NCBI RefSeq assembly: GCF_014042355.1
Contig: NZ_JACEZU010000006.1
Location: forward strand, 62,001 to 126,000
Length of the DNA stretch: 64,000 nucleotides
Direction of reading: 5' to 3'
From: Rugamonas apoptosis
GTDB lineage: Bacteria; Pseudomonadota; Gammaproteobacteria; Burkholderiales; Burkholderiaceae_D
The notes beneath the pieces were generated by a model. It was not told the origin of the DNA, did not search any database, and saw only the letters and a list, made by a program, of their open reading frames with translations. Positions within the stretch are counted from its first letter, which is position 1, and each line of letters opens with the position of its first letter. The translations under genes and the position numbers were made by a program. This document shows positions 1-9,600 of this stretch, in pieces.

Positions 1-824
1 CCAGCAACGCCTTCTTCAGCACCGGCAGCGGCGCCAACTATCTGCAATGGCAGTTGACGCCCGATTATCTGCCCAAGGCGGACGGCTACAGCTTGCTGAC
101 GGCCGACTACAGCGGCAACCTGGGCCAGAGCAAGCTGCTGGGATTCGCCCAGTTGCGGGTGCGCCGCCACGACCATGAGCACGAACAGGATATGGCCTCG
201 GCGCTAGCGGGCCTGGAACAGCCATGGCAGTGGGGCCAGTGGCGCGGCCGGGCCACGGCCGGCCTGAGCGCCCTGGAGCTGAACGGCCACTACTACCAGC
301 GCCAGGCCCAGGTGCAGCTGCGCGCCACGCCGCCCGTGGACTTGCCCGAGGCGCTGGAATGGTCGCTCACGAGCGGCCTGAGCCACGTCACCTATCCCAC
401 CCGCACCAAGTACGACGCCAACACCGTGGAACTGAGCAGCACACTCAACTACCGTGACAACGTGCGCCAGGCGCTGGCCGGGGTGGGCGTGCTGTCCGAC
501 CATGGCCAGGCCGGCCGGCTGGGCGGCAACCGCGATGGCTGGTATGGTAATCTACTGCTTTACAGCAATCTGGGCGAACGTTTCAGCGGCCAGCTGGGCT
601 GGACGCGCCAGGTGTGGCGCGGCTCCACCGTCTATTCACCCAACGTGATCGACCTGGTTCGGCGGCAGGACACGCGCCTGCTGACGGCCAGCATTTCGAT
701 GCAGCTGCCGGCCCACCACAGCCTGCAGCTGGAATGGCGCTCGACCCAGAACAGGGAAAATATCTCGCTGTTTCAATATAATAGCCGCAGCTTGCAACTG
801 ACCTGGCACTGGGATGGTTTCTGA
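1..824 (+). CDS. C-terminal part of an outer-membrane beta-barrel protein (5' end outside window)
   Basis: The reading frame is open from base 3 to the stop at 822-824, so the start lies upstream of the window. The visible 274 residues alternate polar and hydrophobic/aromatic residues in short strands (for example the stretches around LGWTRQVW and LQLEWRSTQ) and end in Phe, the usual last residue of proteins inserted by the BAM complex. No catalytic motif is visible. Such barrels are often the C-terminal half of TPR-containing outer-membrane proteins, but the N-terminal part is missing here, so the family cannot be fixed. The neighbour at 874 is only about 50 bp downstream and may be cotranscribed. 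Confidence 0.7.
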   Translation, partial: SNAFFSTGSGANYLQWQLTPDYLPKADGYSLLTADYSGNLGQSKLLGFAQLRVRRHDHEHEQDMASALAGLEQPWQWGQWRGRATAGLSALELNGHYYQRQAQVQLRATPPVDLPEALEWSLTSGLSHVTYPTRTKYDANTVELSSTLNYRDNVRQALAGVGVLSDHGQAGRLGGNRDGWYGNLLLYSNLGERFSGQLGWTRQVWRGSTVYSPNVIDLVRRQDTRLLTASISMQLPAHHSLQLEWRSTQNRENISLFQYNSRSLQLTWHWDGF

Positions 825-873
825 CCGCCGGGCGCGGCACCATCCTCCGAAAGATACAAAGAACATTGCCACC

Positions 874-1200
874 ATGACTTGGGAACTGATTTTCTTTTTA
901 CTGGCGCTGGCCGTCGTGTCGGCCGGCTGCCTGGCGCCGAGCGGCTGGCTGCCGGTGCTGCCGAATGACAAACTGCTGCACTTTGGCGCCTACGCCGCGC
1001 TCACGCTACTGGCGCTGCGGCTGGCCCACGGCTGGCGCGAACTGGCGTGCTGGATGATGGGGTTGCTGCTGGCGGGCTGGGCGATCGAGCTGCTGCAGAA
1101 CCTGGTGCCAGGGCGGCGCTTCTGCTGGCGCGACCTGGGCGCGAACGCGGCTGGCATCGCAGCCGCCGCCTGCTGCGCGCCGCTACTGTTGAACTATTGA
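874..1200 (+). CDS. VanZ-like family membrane protein
   Basis: The 108-residue product has several hydrophobic segments. It carries the VanZ-type signature: NDKLLHFGAYAAL near residue 29, then an E..Q...P.R.....D..AN pattern (IELLQNLVPGRRFCWRDLGA) near residues 70-90. VanZ-like proteins are small inner-membrane proteins; the namesake gives low-level teicoplanin resistance, but most homologues have no known role. The ATG at 874 is preferred over an in-frame ATG at 814, because the extra residues from 814 are charged, unlike a family N-terminus, and would overlap the upstream gene. The ribosome-binding site is weak. Confidence 0.75.
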   Translation: MTWELIFFLLALAVVSAGCLAPSGWLPVLPNDKLLHFGAYAALTLLALRLAHGWRELACWMMGLLLAGWAIELLQNLVPGRRFCWRDLGANAAGIAAAACCAPLLLNY

Positions 1201-1217
1201 ATCATTGGAAACCCCGC

Positions 1218-2009
1218 ATGACCTCCAGTAAAAAGTCCCTCGCCGCCGCCGTTCCCGACGACACCGCCGCCGTCGGCGGCGCGCTGGCCGCGCAGGCCGC
1301 CGAGGGGCGCCAGCTGGGCGATCCCAACGAGCCGGTCAACATCCAGATCCACTTGCGCAAGATTCCGCTGTTGGCCGACCTGAGCGAGGAGGACATGGCC
1401 AAGGTCCGGGCCGACCTGCGCATCCGCCAATACAACAAGCGCGACGTGGTGCTGCAAAAAGGCGCGGCCGGCGACGCGCTGCTGTTCCTGCTGACGGGCC
1501 AGTTGCAAGTGATCGACGTGACCGAGGACGGGCGTGCGATCGGCCTGCGCATGCTGGCGCCGGGCGACTTCTTCGGCGAGATCGCCGTCATCAACGGCTC
1601 CATGCGCTCGGCCTCGGTGGTGGCCCTCAGTCCGGTACTGGTGGCGCTGCTGCCGCGCGCCACGGCGCTGCATCTGTTCTCGCACTCGCCGTCGGTGGCC
1701 AACCAGATGCTGCGCTTCCTGGCCGCCAAGGTGCAGCGCGATTCCGAATTCCGCGCGCTGCTGAGCATCCACAACACCTCCAAGCGCATCTACACCTTCC
1801 TCGAACTGCTGAAGGAGAAAAAGGAAGGCGAGGAGGAAGTGGTGGAAAACCTGCCCACCCACCAGGACATCGCCAACATGATCAACACCAGCCGCGAGAC
1901 GGTCACCCGCACGCTGCTGACGCTGGTCCAGCAAGGCATCATCAAGAAAGGTACGCACCGGCTCATCATCATCAAGCCCGACGCGCTGCAAAAACTGGCC
2001 CAGGGCTGA
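1218..2009 (+). CDS. Crp/Fnr-family transcriptional regulator
   Basis: The protein has 263 residues. A cyclic-nucleotide-binding-type beta-roll spans roughly residues 45-150 (IPLLADLSEEDMAKV, then GDFFGEIAVINGSMRSASV, the position of the phosphate-binding cassette). A C-terminal winged helix-turn-helix contains THQDIANMINTSRETVTRTL near residues 215-240. No Cys cluster of the FNR type is visible, so it is not an oxygen-sensing FNR. It ends with a Lys/Glu-rich linker (LLKEKKEGEEEVV) before the HTH. The ATG at 1218 lies 18 bp after the VanZ-like stop; an upstream extension in the same frame would overlap that gene and is rejected. Its targets are unknown; it lies just upstream of the polysaccharide cluster but is separated by that cluster's own promoter. 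Confidence 0.85.
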   Translation: MTSSKKSLAAAVPDDTAAVGGALAAQAAEGRQLGDPNEPVNIQIHLRKIPLLADLSEEDMAKVRADLRIRQYNKRDVVLQKGAAGDALLFLLTGQLQVIDVTEDGRAIGLRMLAPGDFFGEIAVINGSMRSASVVALSPVLVALLPRATALHLFSHSPSVANQMLRFLAAKVQRDSEFRALLSIHNTSKRIYTFLELLKEKKEGEEEVVENLPTHQDIANMINTSRETVTRTLLTLVQQGIIKKGTHRLIIIKPDALQKLAQG

Positions 2010-2019
2010 CACCCCGCGC

Positions 2020-2028
2020 TGCTATAAT
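2020..2028 (+). promoter_or_regulatory. Extended -10 promoter upstream of wzt
   Basis: TGCTATAAT is an extended -10 element (TG-n-TATAAT) placed 50 bp before the wzt start codon and just after the Crp/Fnr stop. It would start a transcript near 2035. No good -35 box is seen, as is usual for extended -10 promoters. The same element precedes rpoD, and a one-base variant precedes rpsU. Confidence 0.5.
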
Positions 2029-2078
2029 CCGGCGCGCGCCGGCCGGCGTTCCCGTCACGATCACCACACATATTCCGC

Positions 2079-3461
2079 ATGGGCAGCATACACGTCAGTC
2101 AACTGGGCAAGGCTTATAAACAATACCCAGGCCGCTGGTCGCGCCTGCTCGAATGGGTCACCCCTTTCCTGGGACAGCGCCATCGCCTCAAGTGGGTGCT
2201 GCAGGATATCGATTTCCACATCGCGGCCGGCGAATCCGTGGCGCTGATCGGCGTCAACGGGGCCGGCAAGAGCACGCTGCTCAAGCTGATCACGGGCACC
2301 GCCCAGCCCACCACGGGCGCCGTGGCCACCCACGGCCGGGTGGCCGCGCTGCTGGAGCTGGGCATGGGTTTCCATCCCGATTTCACGGGCCGCCAGAACG
2401 CCGTGATGGCGGGCCAGTTGATCGGCCTGAGCGTGGAGGAAGTGACGGCCCTGATGCCGGGCATCGAAGCGTTCGCCGAGATCGGCGACTATATCGACCA
2501 GCCGGTGCGGGTCTATTCATCCGGCATGCAGGTGCGGCTGGCGTTCGCCGTGGCCACGGCCGTGCGGCCCGACATCCTCGTGATCGACGAGGCGCTGGCC
2601 GTGGGCGACGTATTCTTCCAGCAAAAATGCTACGAGCGTATCCGCGCCTATTGCCACGCCGGCACCACGCTGCTGTTCGTGTCGCACGCCATGGGCGCCG
2701 TGTATTCGCTGTGCAACCGTGCCATCCTGATCAGCGCCGGCCGCGTCGCACTCGACAGCAGCCCGCGCGAAGTGATCGATCTGTACAACGCCCATGTGCT
2801 GCACCAGCGCGAAGGCAAGACGCCACCACCGGCCCCGGTGCGCGCGCCCACATCCGACACTGGCGCCAGCTCCGCCACCGCCAACGCGCCAGGTGCGGCC
2901 GGCGCGCCCGGCGCGCCCGCGCAGGGGCATGCTCCTGCTCCTGCTCCAGCACCCGCGCCCGCCCCAGCCCCGGCCGACGCGGCCTCGCCATCGACCGTGG
3001 GCTCGTTCGCCAACGGCGGCGCCACACTGGACGCGGTGGGCCTGTACGTGGACGACCAGCCGGCCGCCACCATCGTCAGCGACCGCGTGGCCACGGTGCG
3101 AGTCGAGAGCCGTTTCGCCCAGGGCTACGCCGACCCGCACATTGGCTTCCAGATCCGCAACGCGCGCGGCGAGGCCGTGTTCATGACCAACACCTATTGC
3201 ATGGGCCAGACCATAGGCCCGGTCGGTCCGGGCGAGGCGGTGCGGGCCGAATTCTCGTTCAAGGCCAGCCTGGCGCCGGGCGACTACACCATCACGGCCG
3301 GGGTGGCCGAGGGCGGCGCCGGCGAGGGCGACTTCCGCCAGACCCTGGCCCGCCAGCAGGACGCCAGCGCCTTCACGGTACTGCGCAACTTGGACGCCAT
3401 CGTGTGGAGCGGCGTGTGCAACCTGGACCCCATCTGCGAGCTGCAGCGCCAGGCGGTGTAG
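2079..3461 (+). CDS. wzt: Polysaccharide export ABC transporter ATP-binding protein with C-terminal glycan-binding domain (Wzt-like)
   Basis: The ATPase domain covers residues 1-240: Walker A GVNGAGKST (58-66), signature YSSGMQVRL (146-154), Walker B ILVIDEALAVGD (166-177) and switch His near 203. A low-complexity Pro/Ala/Gly linker (about 246-305, with repeated AP dipeptides) leads to a beta-rich C-terminal domain of about 150 residues that matches the layout of Wzt-C. In the E. coli O8/O9a systems that domain binds the capped non-reducing end of the O-antigen and makes export depend on the cap. The matching permease is at 4539, and a WbdD-like methyltransferase at 5365 could make the cap. 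An LPS O-chain is the likely cargo, but a capsule or other glycan is possible. Confidence 0.9.
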   Translation: MGSIHVSQLGKAYKQYPGRWSRLLEWVTPFLGQRHRLKWVLQDIDFHIAAGESVALIGVNGAGKSTLLKLITGTAQPTTGAVATHGRVAALLELGMGFHPDFTGRQNAVMAGQLIGLSVEEVTALMPGIEAFAEIGDYIDQPVRVYSSGMQVRLAFAVATAVRPDILVIDEALAVGDVFFQQKCYERIRAYCHAGTTLLFVSHAMGAVYSLCNRAILISAGRVALDSSPREVIDLYNAHVLHQREGKTPPPAPVRAPTSDTGASSATANAPGAAGAPGAPAQGHAPAPAPAPAPAPAPADAASPSTVGSFANGGATLDAVGLYVDDQPAATIVSDRVATVRVESRFAQGYADPHIGFQIRNARGEAVFMTNTYCMGQTIGPVGPGEAVRAEFSFKASLAPGDYTITAGVAEGGAGEGDFRQTLARQQDASAFTVLRNLDAIVWSGVCNLDPICELQRQAV

Positions 3462-3462
3462 C

Positions 3463-3566
3463 GGTGGGGTCAGTTCCGGCATCGCGCCATGAACCGCGGT
3501 TTATGGCGTGATGCCGGAACTGACCCCACACACTGACCCCACACAGTGGGAACTGACCCCACACAG
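3463..3566. repeat. REP elements forming a long imperfect palindrome
   Basis: GGGGTCAGTTCCGGCA at 3466-3481 is followed by its inverted copy at 3512-3527. Together with flanking bases they can form a hairpin of about 27 bp with one mismatch and a 12-base loop that itself contains AACCGCGGTT. Two degenerate partial copies follow (ACTGACCCC at 3532-3540 and 3552-3560). The element begins right after the wzt stop codon. The family recurs at 10534, 11474 and 20223-20335. It could also act as a transcript-stabilising hairpin or attenuator between wzt and the next gene. Confidence 0.9.
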
Positions 3567-3611
3567 AAATTAACATCCGCACAACGTTGCGGGCGCGCCA
3601 GTTTTTCACGC

Positions 3612-3617
3612 TATAAT
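3612..3617 (+). promoter_or_regulatory. Putative -10 box before the propeller-like gene
   Basis: TATAAT sits 31 bp upstream of the ATG at 3649, on the far side of the REP hairpin. A convincing -35 is not visible (TTGCGG is 19 bp upstream). It may restart transcription of the downstream export genes after the hairpin. Confidence 0.35.
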
Positions 3618-3648
3618 CGCCGGTTGCCCCGCTGCCCCCTATTTCGAC

Positions 3649-4542
3649 ATGGATTTACTGGTTACCACTTCGCAGTCCCTGCTGCTGCTCGACACCGACA
3701 CCGGTCACGCCGTCCGGCTCGACAGCGGCCGCGGCTTGTATTACGGCCTGGCCCGCCACGGCGACCATTTGTACGTGGCCGCCCGCAACCGGCTGGTGTC
3801 GTCCACCGTCGATGCGGCGCTGGAGCGGGGCGAGATCCTGCTGTTCGACCGCGCGCTGCGCCCCTGCGGCGCGCTGCAGGCGCCGTTCCCCCTGCGCGAC
3901 CTGCACGAAATCGCCTGGCACGACGGCAAGCTGTGGGCCACCGCCTCGCATGACGACATGGTCGCCATCTACGATGGCCAGCGCTGGGAGCAATGGTATC
4001 CGCTGGACTGCCGCGAGCAGGGCGATGTGCACCACTTCAATTCCTTCATGTTCGAGGACGGCCTGGTGTGGGTGCTGGCGCACAACCGTGGCCCCAGCGA
4101 ACTGCTGGCGTTCTCGCTGGACACGCGCGCGCTGGCGCGCCGCGTGGCGCTGGGCAATTGCGGCCACAACATGTGGCGCGAACATGGCCAGTTGCTGACC
4201 TGCTCCTCGGCCGAGAGCCGGCTGCTGGGCGAACAAGGCTTGGTACTGGAGACGGGCGGTTTCCCGCGCGGCGTGGCCAGCGATGGGGTGGACCGCTGCG
4301 TGGGCGTATCGGCCCTGGCCGAACGGGCCGAGCGCGACTTCAGCGACGGCCAGGTGCAAGTGTATGACCAGCAATGGCGGCTGCGCCACACCATCGATCT
4401 GGCCGGCGAAGGCCTGGTACTGGACTTGCTGGCGCTGCCGGCCGGCTTCGGCCTGGGCCCGCTGCGCCGCGCCGGTGTCGCACTGGCCCGCCATTGGCCC
4501 GGTGCCGTGGCCGCGCCCCGCTTCCAGGTACGCCGCGCATGA
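3649..4542 (+). CDS. Beta-propeller-like protein of unknown function in the polysaccharide cluster
   Basis: The protein has 297 residues and no signal peptide. It is built of short repeating strands with motifs such as GKLWATASHDDMVAIYDGQRW, GLVWVLAHNRGPSELLAFSL and VQVYDQQWRLRHTI, which resemble blades of a propeller. A conserved-looking DVHHFNSFMFEDG segment lies near residue 126. I do not recognise a named family with certainty; it recalls propeller-like proteins (TIGR03032 or DUF4915 type) found with glycan genes. Its stop codon overlaps the start of the Wzm-like permease (ATGA at 4539-4542), so the two are translationally coupled. It could read out or bind the glycan or a sugar nucleotide, but nothing in the sequence proves this. 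Confidence 0.75.
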   Translation: MDLLVTTSQSLLLLDTDTGHAVRLDSGRGLYYGLARHGDHLYVAARNRLVSSTVDAALERGEILLFDRALRPCGALQAPFPLRDLHEIAWHDGKLWATASHDDMVAIYDGQRWEQWYPLDCREQGDVHHFNSFMFEDGLVWVLAHNRGPSELLAFSLDTRALARRVALGNCGHNMWREHGQLLTCSSAESRLLGEQGLVLETGGFPRGVASDGVDRCVGVSALAERAERDFSDGQVQVYDQQWRLRHTIDLAGEGLVLDLLALPAGFGLGPLRRAGVALARHWPGAVAAPRFQVRRA

Positions 4543-5339
4543 GGATGCCCGCCCTGCTCGCCAGCGTGTGGCGCTACCGTGGCTTCGTGCTGGGCAGCGT
4601 GCGGCGCGAATTCCAGGCCAAATACCGTAACTCCCTGCTGGGCGCGCTGTGGACGGTGCTCAATCCCTTGGCCATGATCATCGTCTACACGGTGATCTTC
4701 TCGCAGGTCATGGGCAGCCGCCTGGCCGGCGATGGCGCGCCGTTCGCCTACAGCATCTACCTGTGCGCCGGCGTGCTGACCTGGGGCTTGTTCGCCGAGA
4801 TCACCTCGCGCAGCCAGTCGGTGTTCATCGAGCACGCCAACCTGATCAAGAAGCTGCAGTTCCCCCGCATCTGCCTGCCCATCATCGTGGTGCTCAACGC
4901 GCTGGTCAACTTCGGCATCATCTTCGGCCTGTTTACGGCCTTCCTGGTGCTGTCGGGCAGTTTTCCCGGCTGGGCCTACCTGGCGCTGCTGCCAGTGCTG
5001 CTGATGCTGGTGCTGTTCGCCATCGGCCTGGGCATGATCCTGGGCGTGCTCAACGTGTTCTTCCGCGACGTGGGGCAGTTCTTCACCATCCTGCTGCAAT
5101 TCTGGTTCTGGTTCACTCCCATCGTCTACCCGGTGGCCACGCTGCCGGCCGCCGTGCGCGACCTGCTGGGCTGGAATCCGATGGCGGCCGTGATCGGCGC
5201 CTGCCAGACCATCCTGGTGCACGGCCAGGCGCCGCAGTGGCGCAGCCTGCTGCCGATCGCCGTGCTGGCCGTGCTGAGTTGCGCACTGGGCCTGCGCCTG
5301 TTCCGCCGCCGCGCCGGCGAGATGGTGGACGAACTGTGA
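4539..5339 (+). CDS. wzm: Polysaccharide ABC transporter permease (Wzm-like, ABC-2 type)
   Basis: The protein has 266 residues, the usual length for this family, and about six membrane segments. The N-terminal cytoplasmic part ends in VRREFQAKYRNSLLGALWTVLNPL, the amphipathic motif typical of O-antigen/teichoic acid export permeases. FRDVGQFFTILLQFWFWFTPIVYP near residues 170-195 is the usual fifth-helix motif. It should pair with the ATPase at 2079 to move an undecaprenyl-linked glycan across the inner membrane. The ATG at 4539 overlaps the stop of the preceding gene; longer in-frame starts would lie inside that gene and are rejected. Confidence 0.92.
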   Translation: MRMPALLASVWRYRGFVLGSVRREFQAKYRNSLLGALWTVLNPLAMIIVYTVIFSQVMGSRLAGDGAPFAYSIYLCAGVLTWGLFAEITSRSQSVFIEHANLIKKLQFPRICLPIIVVLNALVNFGIIFGLFTAFLVLSGSFPGWAYLALLPVLLMLVLFAIGLGMILGVLNVFFRDVGQFFTILLQFWFWFTPIVYPVATLPAAVRDLLGWNPMAAVIGACQTILVHGQAPQWRSLLPIAVLAVLSCALGLRLFRRRAGEMVDEL

Positions 5340-5364
5340 TGGCGCGCCGCCAGGAGAAGACCGC

Positions 5365-6684
5365 ATGAGCCAGACTTTTTACCGCGCTTTCGAGGACCGC
5401 TACCGTGGTTCGCGCGAGCTGATCAAGCACCGGCTGGGCGCCTACCGCCCCTTCCTGCTGCCGCTGGTGGCGCTGGATGCGCCGGCGCTGGACCTCGGTT
5501 GCGGCCGTGGCGAATGGCTGGAACTGTTGGCCGAATGCGGCCTGCAAGGACGCGGCGTGGACCTGGACGCCGGCATGCTGGCGGCCTGCCGCGAACGCGG
5601 CCTGAATGTGGCATTGGGCGATGCGCTGGCCGCGCTGCGGGCCCAGCCCGACGCCAGCCTGGCGCTGGTATCGGCGTTCCACCTGGTCGAGCACTTGCCG
5701 TTCGCGCTGGTGCAGGAACTGATCACCGAGTCGCGCCGCGCACTGCTGCCGGGCGGGCTGCTGATCCTGGAGACACCCAACCCGGAAAACCTCACCGTGG
5801 GCGCGGCCAGCTTCTATCTCGACCCCACCCATGAACGGCCGCTGCCGCCGGCGCTGCTGGAGTTCGCCGTCGACTATGGCGGTTTCGAACGCCACCGCGT
5901 GGTGCGCCTGCAGGAAGACCCGGTGCTGCACGATGAAGCGGCCGCCGTGGGCCTGATCACGGTGCTGGAAGGGGTCAGCCCGGACTACGCCGTGGTGGCC
6001 CAGCGCGCCGCCGCGCCGGCGGTGCTGGCCGCGCTGGATGCGCCGTTCGGCGCCGACTACGGTGTGGGCCTCGGTCAGTTGGCGCAACGCTACGAACAAC
6101 AACAGGAGCGCGACCGCGCCAGCCTGCACCGCGGCCTGGCCCAGGCCAACACGGAACTGGACGCGCTGCGCGGCGGCGTGGCCATGGTGGCCGGCGGGGT
6201 GCAATCGCTGGTGGGCACCACGGACCAGCTGGCGCAGCAGCAGGCGGCCTTGCACGCCGAACTGAGCGACCGCCTGGGCCGGCTCGAAGCGCGCGGCGCG
6301 CAACTGGAGCAGCGCATCATCGACATGCTCAACAGCCGCTCGTGGCGCGTCACGGCGCCGCTGCGCTGGGCCACCGACCAGGCCCGCGCGGCGCGCGGCG
6401 CATGGCGCCAGTTCCGGTTCCGGCTGGCGCCGCGCCAACGCGCCCGCGCGTTGCTGCTGGCCACGATGCGGGCCGTGCTGCGCCGGCCCCGCTTCGCGCG
6501 CGCCGTGCGCGGCGTGGTGGCGCGCTTCCCGGCGCTGCAGGCGCGCCTGTACAGCCTGGCCTACCAGCCCGCGCATACGGGCGCTCCCGCCCCCATACCG
6601 GAATCGGAACAGCAGCTGTCGCCACGCGCCCAGCACGCCTATCAACAACTGCAACAAGCGCTGGCCGCGAGGAAGAAACCCTGA
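5365..6684 (+). CDS. SAM-dependent methyltransferase with C-terminal coiled coil, WbdD-like
   Basis: The 439-residue protein starts with a class I methyltransferase domain (residues 20-200): motif I ALDLGCGRGEWLELL (41-55) and FHLVEHLP near 110. A long Gln/Glu/Arg-rich helical region (about 230-310) is predicted as coiled coil and leads to a basic, amphipathic C-terminus (SRSWRVTAPLRWATDQ and Arg-rich helices after it). In WbdD the methyltransferase caps the O-antigen, and a coiled coil acts as a molecular ruler and binds the polymerase WbdA. Here the kinase domain of WbdD is absent, so the cap would be methyl rather than methyl-phosphate, as in O8-type systems. It overlaps the next gene by one base (TGATG). 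Substrate and capping role are inferred. Confidence 0.85.
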   Translation: MSQTFYRAFEDRYRGSRELIKHRLGAYRPFLLPLVALDAPALDLGCGRGEWLELLAECGLQGRGVDLDAGMLAACRERGLNVALGDALAALRAQPDASLALVSAFHLVEHLPFALVQELITESRRALLPGGLLILETPNPENLTVGAASFYLDPTHERPLPPALLEFAVDYGGFERHRVVRLQEDPVLHDEAAAVGLITVLEGVSPDYAVVAQRAAAPAVLAALDAPFGADYGVGLGQLAQRYEQQQERDRASLHRGLAQANTELDALRGGVAMVAGGVQSLVGTTDQLAQQQAALHAELSDRLGRLEARGAQLEQRIIDMLNSRSWRVTAPLRWATDQARAARGAWRQFRFRLAPRQRARALLLATMRAVLRRPRFARAVRGVVARFPALQARLYSLAYQPAHTGAPAPIPESEQQLSPRAQHAYQQLQQALAARKKP

Positions 6685-9600
6685 TGCGCATCGTGATCGA
6701 CCTGCAAGGAGCCCAGTCGGAAAGCCGCTTTCGCGGCGTGGGCCGCTATTCGCTGGCGCTGGCGCTGGCCGTGGCCCGCAACGCCGGCGAGCATGAGATC
6801 TGGCTGCTGCTGAACGGCGCGCTGGCCGACGCCATCCCCGACCTGCGCCACGCCTTCGCGCAACTGGTGCCGTCCGAGCGCGTGTGCGTGTTCGAGCCGG
6901 CCGTGCCGGTGGCCGCGCTGGCGCCGGCCAACGGTCCGCGCGCGCGCGCCAGCGAACTGCTGCGCGAACACGTGCTGGCCGAACTGGAGCCGGACATGGT
7001 GCTCGTCACCAGCCTGTTCGAAGGCTATGTCGACGACAGCGTGACCTCGATCGGTTGCCACCTTGGGGCCGAGCGCACGGCCGCCATCCTGTATGACCTG
7101 ATCCCCCTGCTCAACCCGGCCGCCTACCTGCCATCGGCGCCCCAGCAGGACTATTACCGGCACAAGATCGCCTCGCTCAAGCGGGCCGGCCTGCTGCTGG
7201 CCATCTCCGACTATTCGCGCCAGGAGGCGCTGGACGCGCTGGCCCTGCCGGCGCGCCAGGTGGTGGCCATCTCCACCGCCGTCGACAGCCAGTTCCACCC
7301 GGCCCCGCTGGCCGACGCCGAGCAAGCCGCGCTGCGCCAGCGCTACGGCCTGACGCGCGCCATGCTGATGTACGCGCCCGGCGGCTTCGACGCGCGCAAG
7401 AACATCGATGGCCTGATCACGGCCTTCAGCCTGCTGCCGCCGGCCGTGCGCAGTGCGCACCAGCTGCTGGTGGCCAGCAAGGTGGGCGAGCATGACCGCG
7501 CCACGCTGCTGACCCATGCGCGCCGCTGCGGCCTGGGGCCGGACGAACTGGTGCTGACCGGCTATGTGGACGACGCCACCCTGATCGCCCTGTACCGCAG
7601 CGCCACCCTGTTCATTTTCCCGTCCAAGCACGAAGGCTTCGGCCTGCCCGCGCTGGAAGCGATGGCCTGCGGCGCGCCCGTGATCGGCGCCGACAACACC
7701 AGTATCCCCGAAGTGATCGGCTGCGACGAAGCCCTGTTCGACGCCGGCTCGCCGCCGGCCATGGCCACCAAGCTGGCCGAAGTGCTGGGTGATCCGGCCA
7801 TGCTGGAACGCCTGCGCGCGCACGGCCGCCAGCAAGCGGCCAAGTTCTCGTGGGATATCTCGGCCCGGCGCGCGCTGCGCGCCATGGAACAGCATGTGGC
7901 CACGCTGGCCGGCGCGGCCGCCGCCACCACCCCGGTACCGATGCCGATGCCGATGCCGGCGTCCGCGCGCAAGCCGCGGCTGGCCTTTGTCTCGCCGCTG
8001 CCGCCGGAACGCACCGGCATCGCCGACTACGCGGCCCAGTTGCTGCCGGCCCTGACGGCCCACTTCGAGATCGAACTGGTGCTCAAGCAGGAGCAGCTCA
8101 CCTTGCCGCCGGCGCTGGCCGCGCTGCCGCGCCGCACGGTGGACTGGTTCGCCGAGCATGGCGCCGGGTACGACCACATCCTCTACCAGTTCGGCAACAG
8201 CCCGTTCCACAGCCATATGTTCCCGCTGCTGCGCCAGCATCCGGGCGTGGTGGTGCTGCACGACTTTTTCCTCAGCAGCGTGCTGGTGTATGAACAGTTA
8301 TCGGGCCTGCTGCCACATGCCTGGAGCGAAGCGCTGGCCGCCCATGGCTACCCGGCCCTGCGCGCCGGCCTCGGTGGCGGCGCCGACGCGGCCGAAGCGG
8401 CCAAGCGCGATTATCCGGGCAACCTGCCCGTGCTGCGCGACGCCAGCCACGTGATCGTGCACTCCGACCATGCCCGCGTGCTGGCGCGCCAGTGGTATGG
8501 TGCGCAGGCCGACCGCGACTGGAGCGTGGTGCCGCTGCCGCGCGCCGCCCCGCCCGCGCGGGATGGCGCGCGCGCTGCCGCCCGCACGGCGCTGGGTATC
8601 CGCCCCGGCGCCTACCTGGTGTGCAGCTTCGGCTTCATCGCCCCCACCAAGCTGACCCACGAGCTGGTGCAAGCATGGCTGGCCTCCAGCCTGCATGACA
8701 ACCCCGATTGCGAACTGGTGCTGGTGGGCGCCAACCACGGCTCCGAATACGGCCTGGAACTGACGGCCATGCTGAGCGGCGCGGCGGGCCGGCGTATCCG
8801 CATCGCCGGCTGGACCGACGAAGCCGACTACCAGCGCTACCTGCAAGCGGCCGACGCTGCCGTGCAATTGCGCGCCGTGTCACGCGGCGAAACCTCGGCC
8901 GCCGTACTTGACTGCATGAACTACGGCTTGCCCACCATCGTCAACGCCAATGGCTCGATGGCGGCCCTGCCCGACGATTGCGTGCTCAAGCTGGACGACA
9001 GCTTCACCCCAGCCGCGTTGACCGCCGCGCTGGAAACGCTGCATGGCGACAGCGCGCTGCGTGACGCCATGGGCCAGCGCGCGGCGGCCCTGCTGCAACG
9101 CGAGCACAGCCCAGAACATTGTGCCGCCCTGTATGCGCAAGTGCTGGCCAACGTGCGTCCCGGCCGCCCCGCCCTGCTGCGCGCGCTGGCCGAGGTGGAC
9201 GGACTGGCCGAGGATGGCCTCTTGCAGCGCCAGCTGGCGTGCGCCATCGCGGCCGCGCCCGATCCGCTGGCGCCGCGCCAGTTGCTGGTGGACGTGACCA
9301 CCATCGCCCGCCACGACCTGCGCACCGGCATTGAACGGGTGGTGCGCGCCGAGCTGCTGGAACTGCTGCAACTGCAGCGGCCGGGCTGGCGGGTGGAACC
9401 GGTCTACCTGTGCCAGGAAGACGGCCGCTGGCAGTGCCGCTACGCGCGCCAGTACACCTACGCCCTGCTGGGCCTGGACCCGCGCACCACCCATGACCCG
9501 GTGGCCGACGTGCGCGCCGGCGACCAGTACTACGGCGCCGACTTCGCCCCCGGTCCGGTGGGCGGGGCCGCCGCCGACGGCCTGTACGCGCGCTGGCGCG

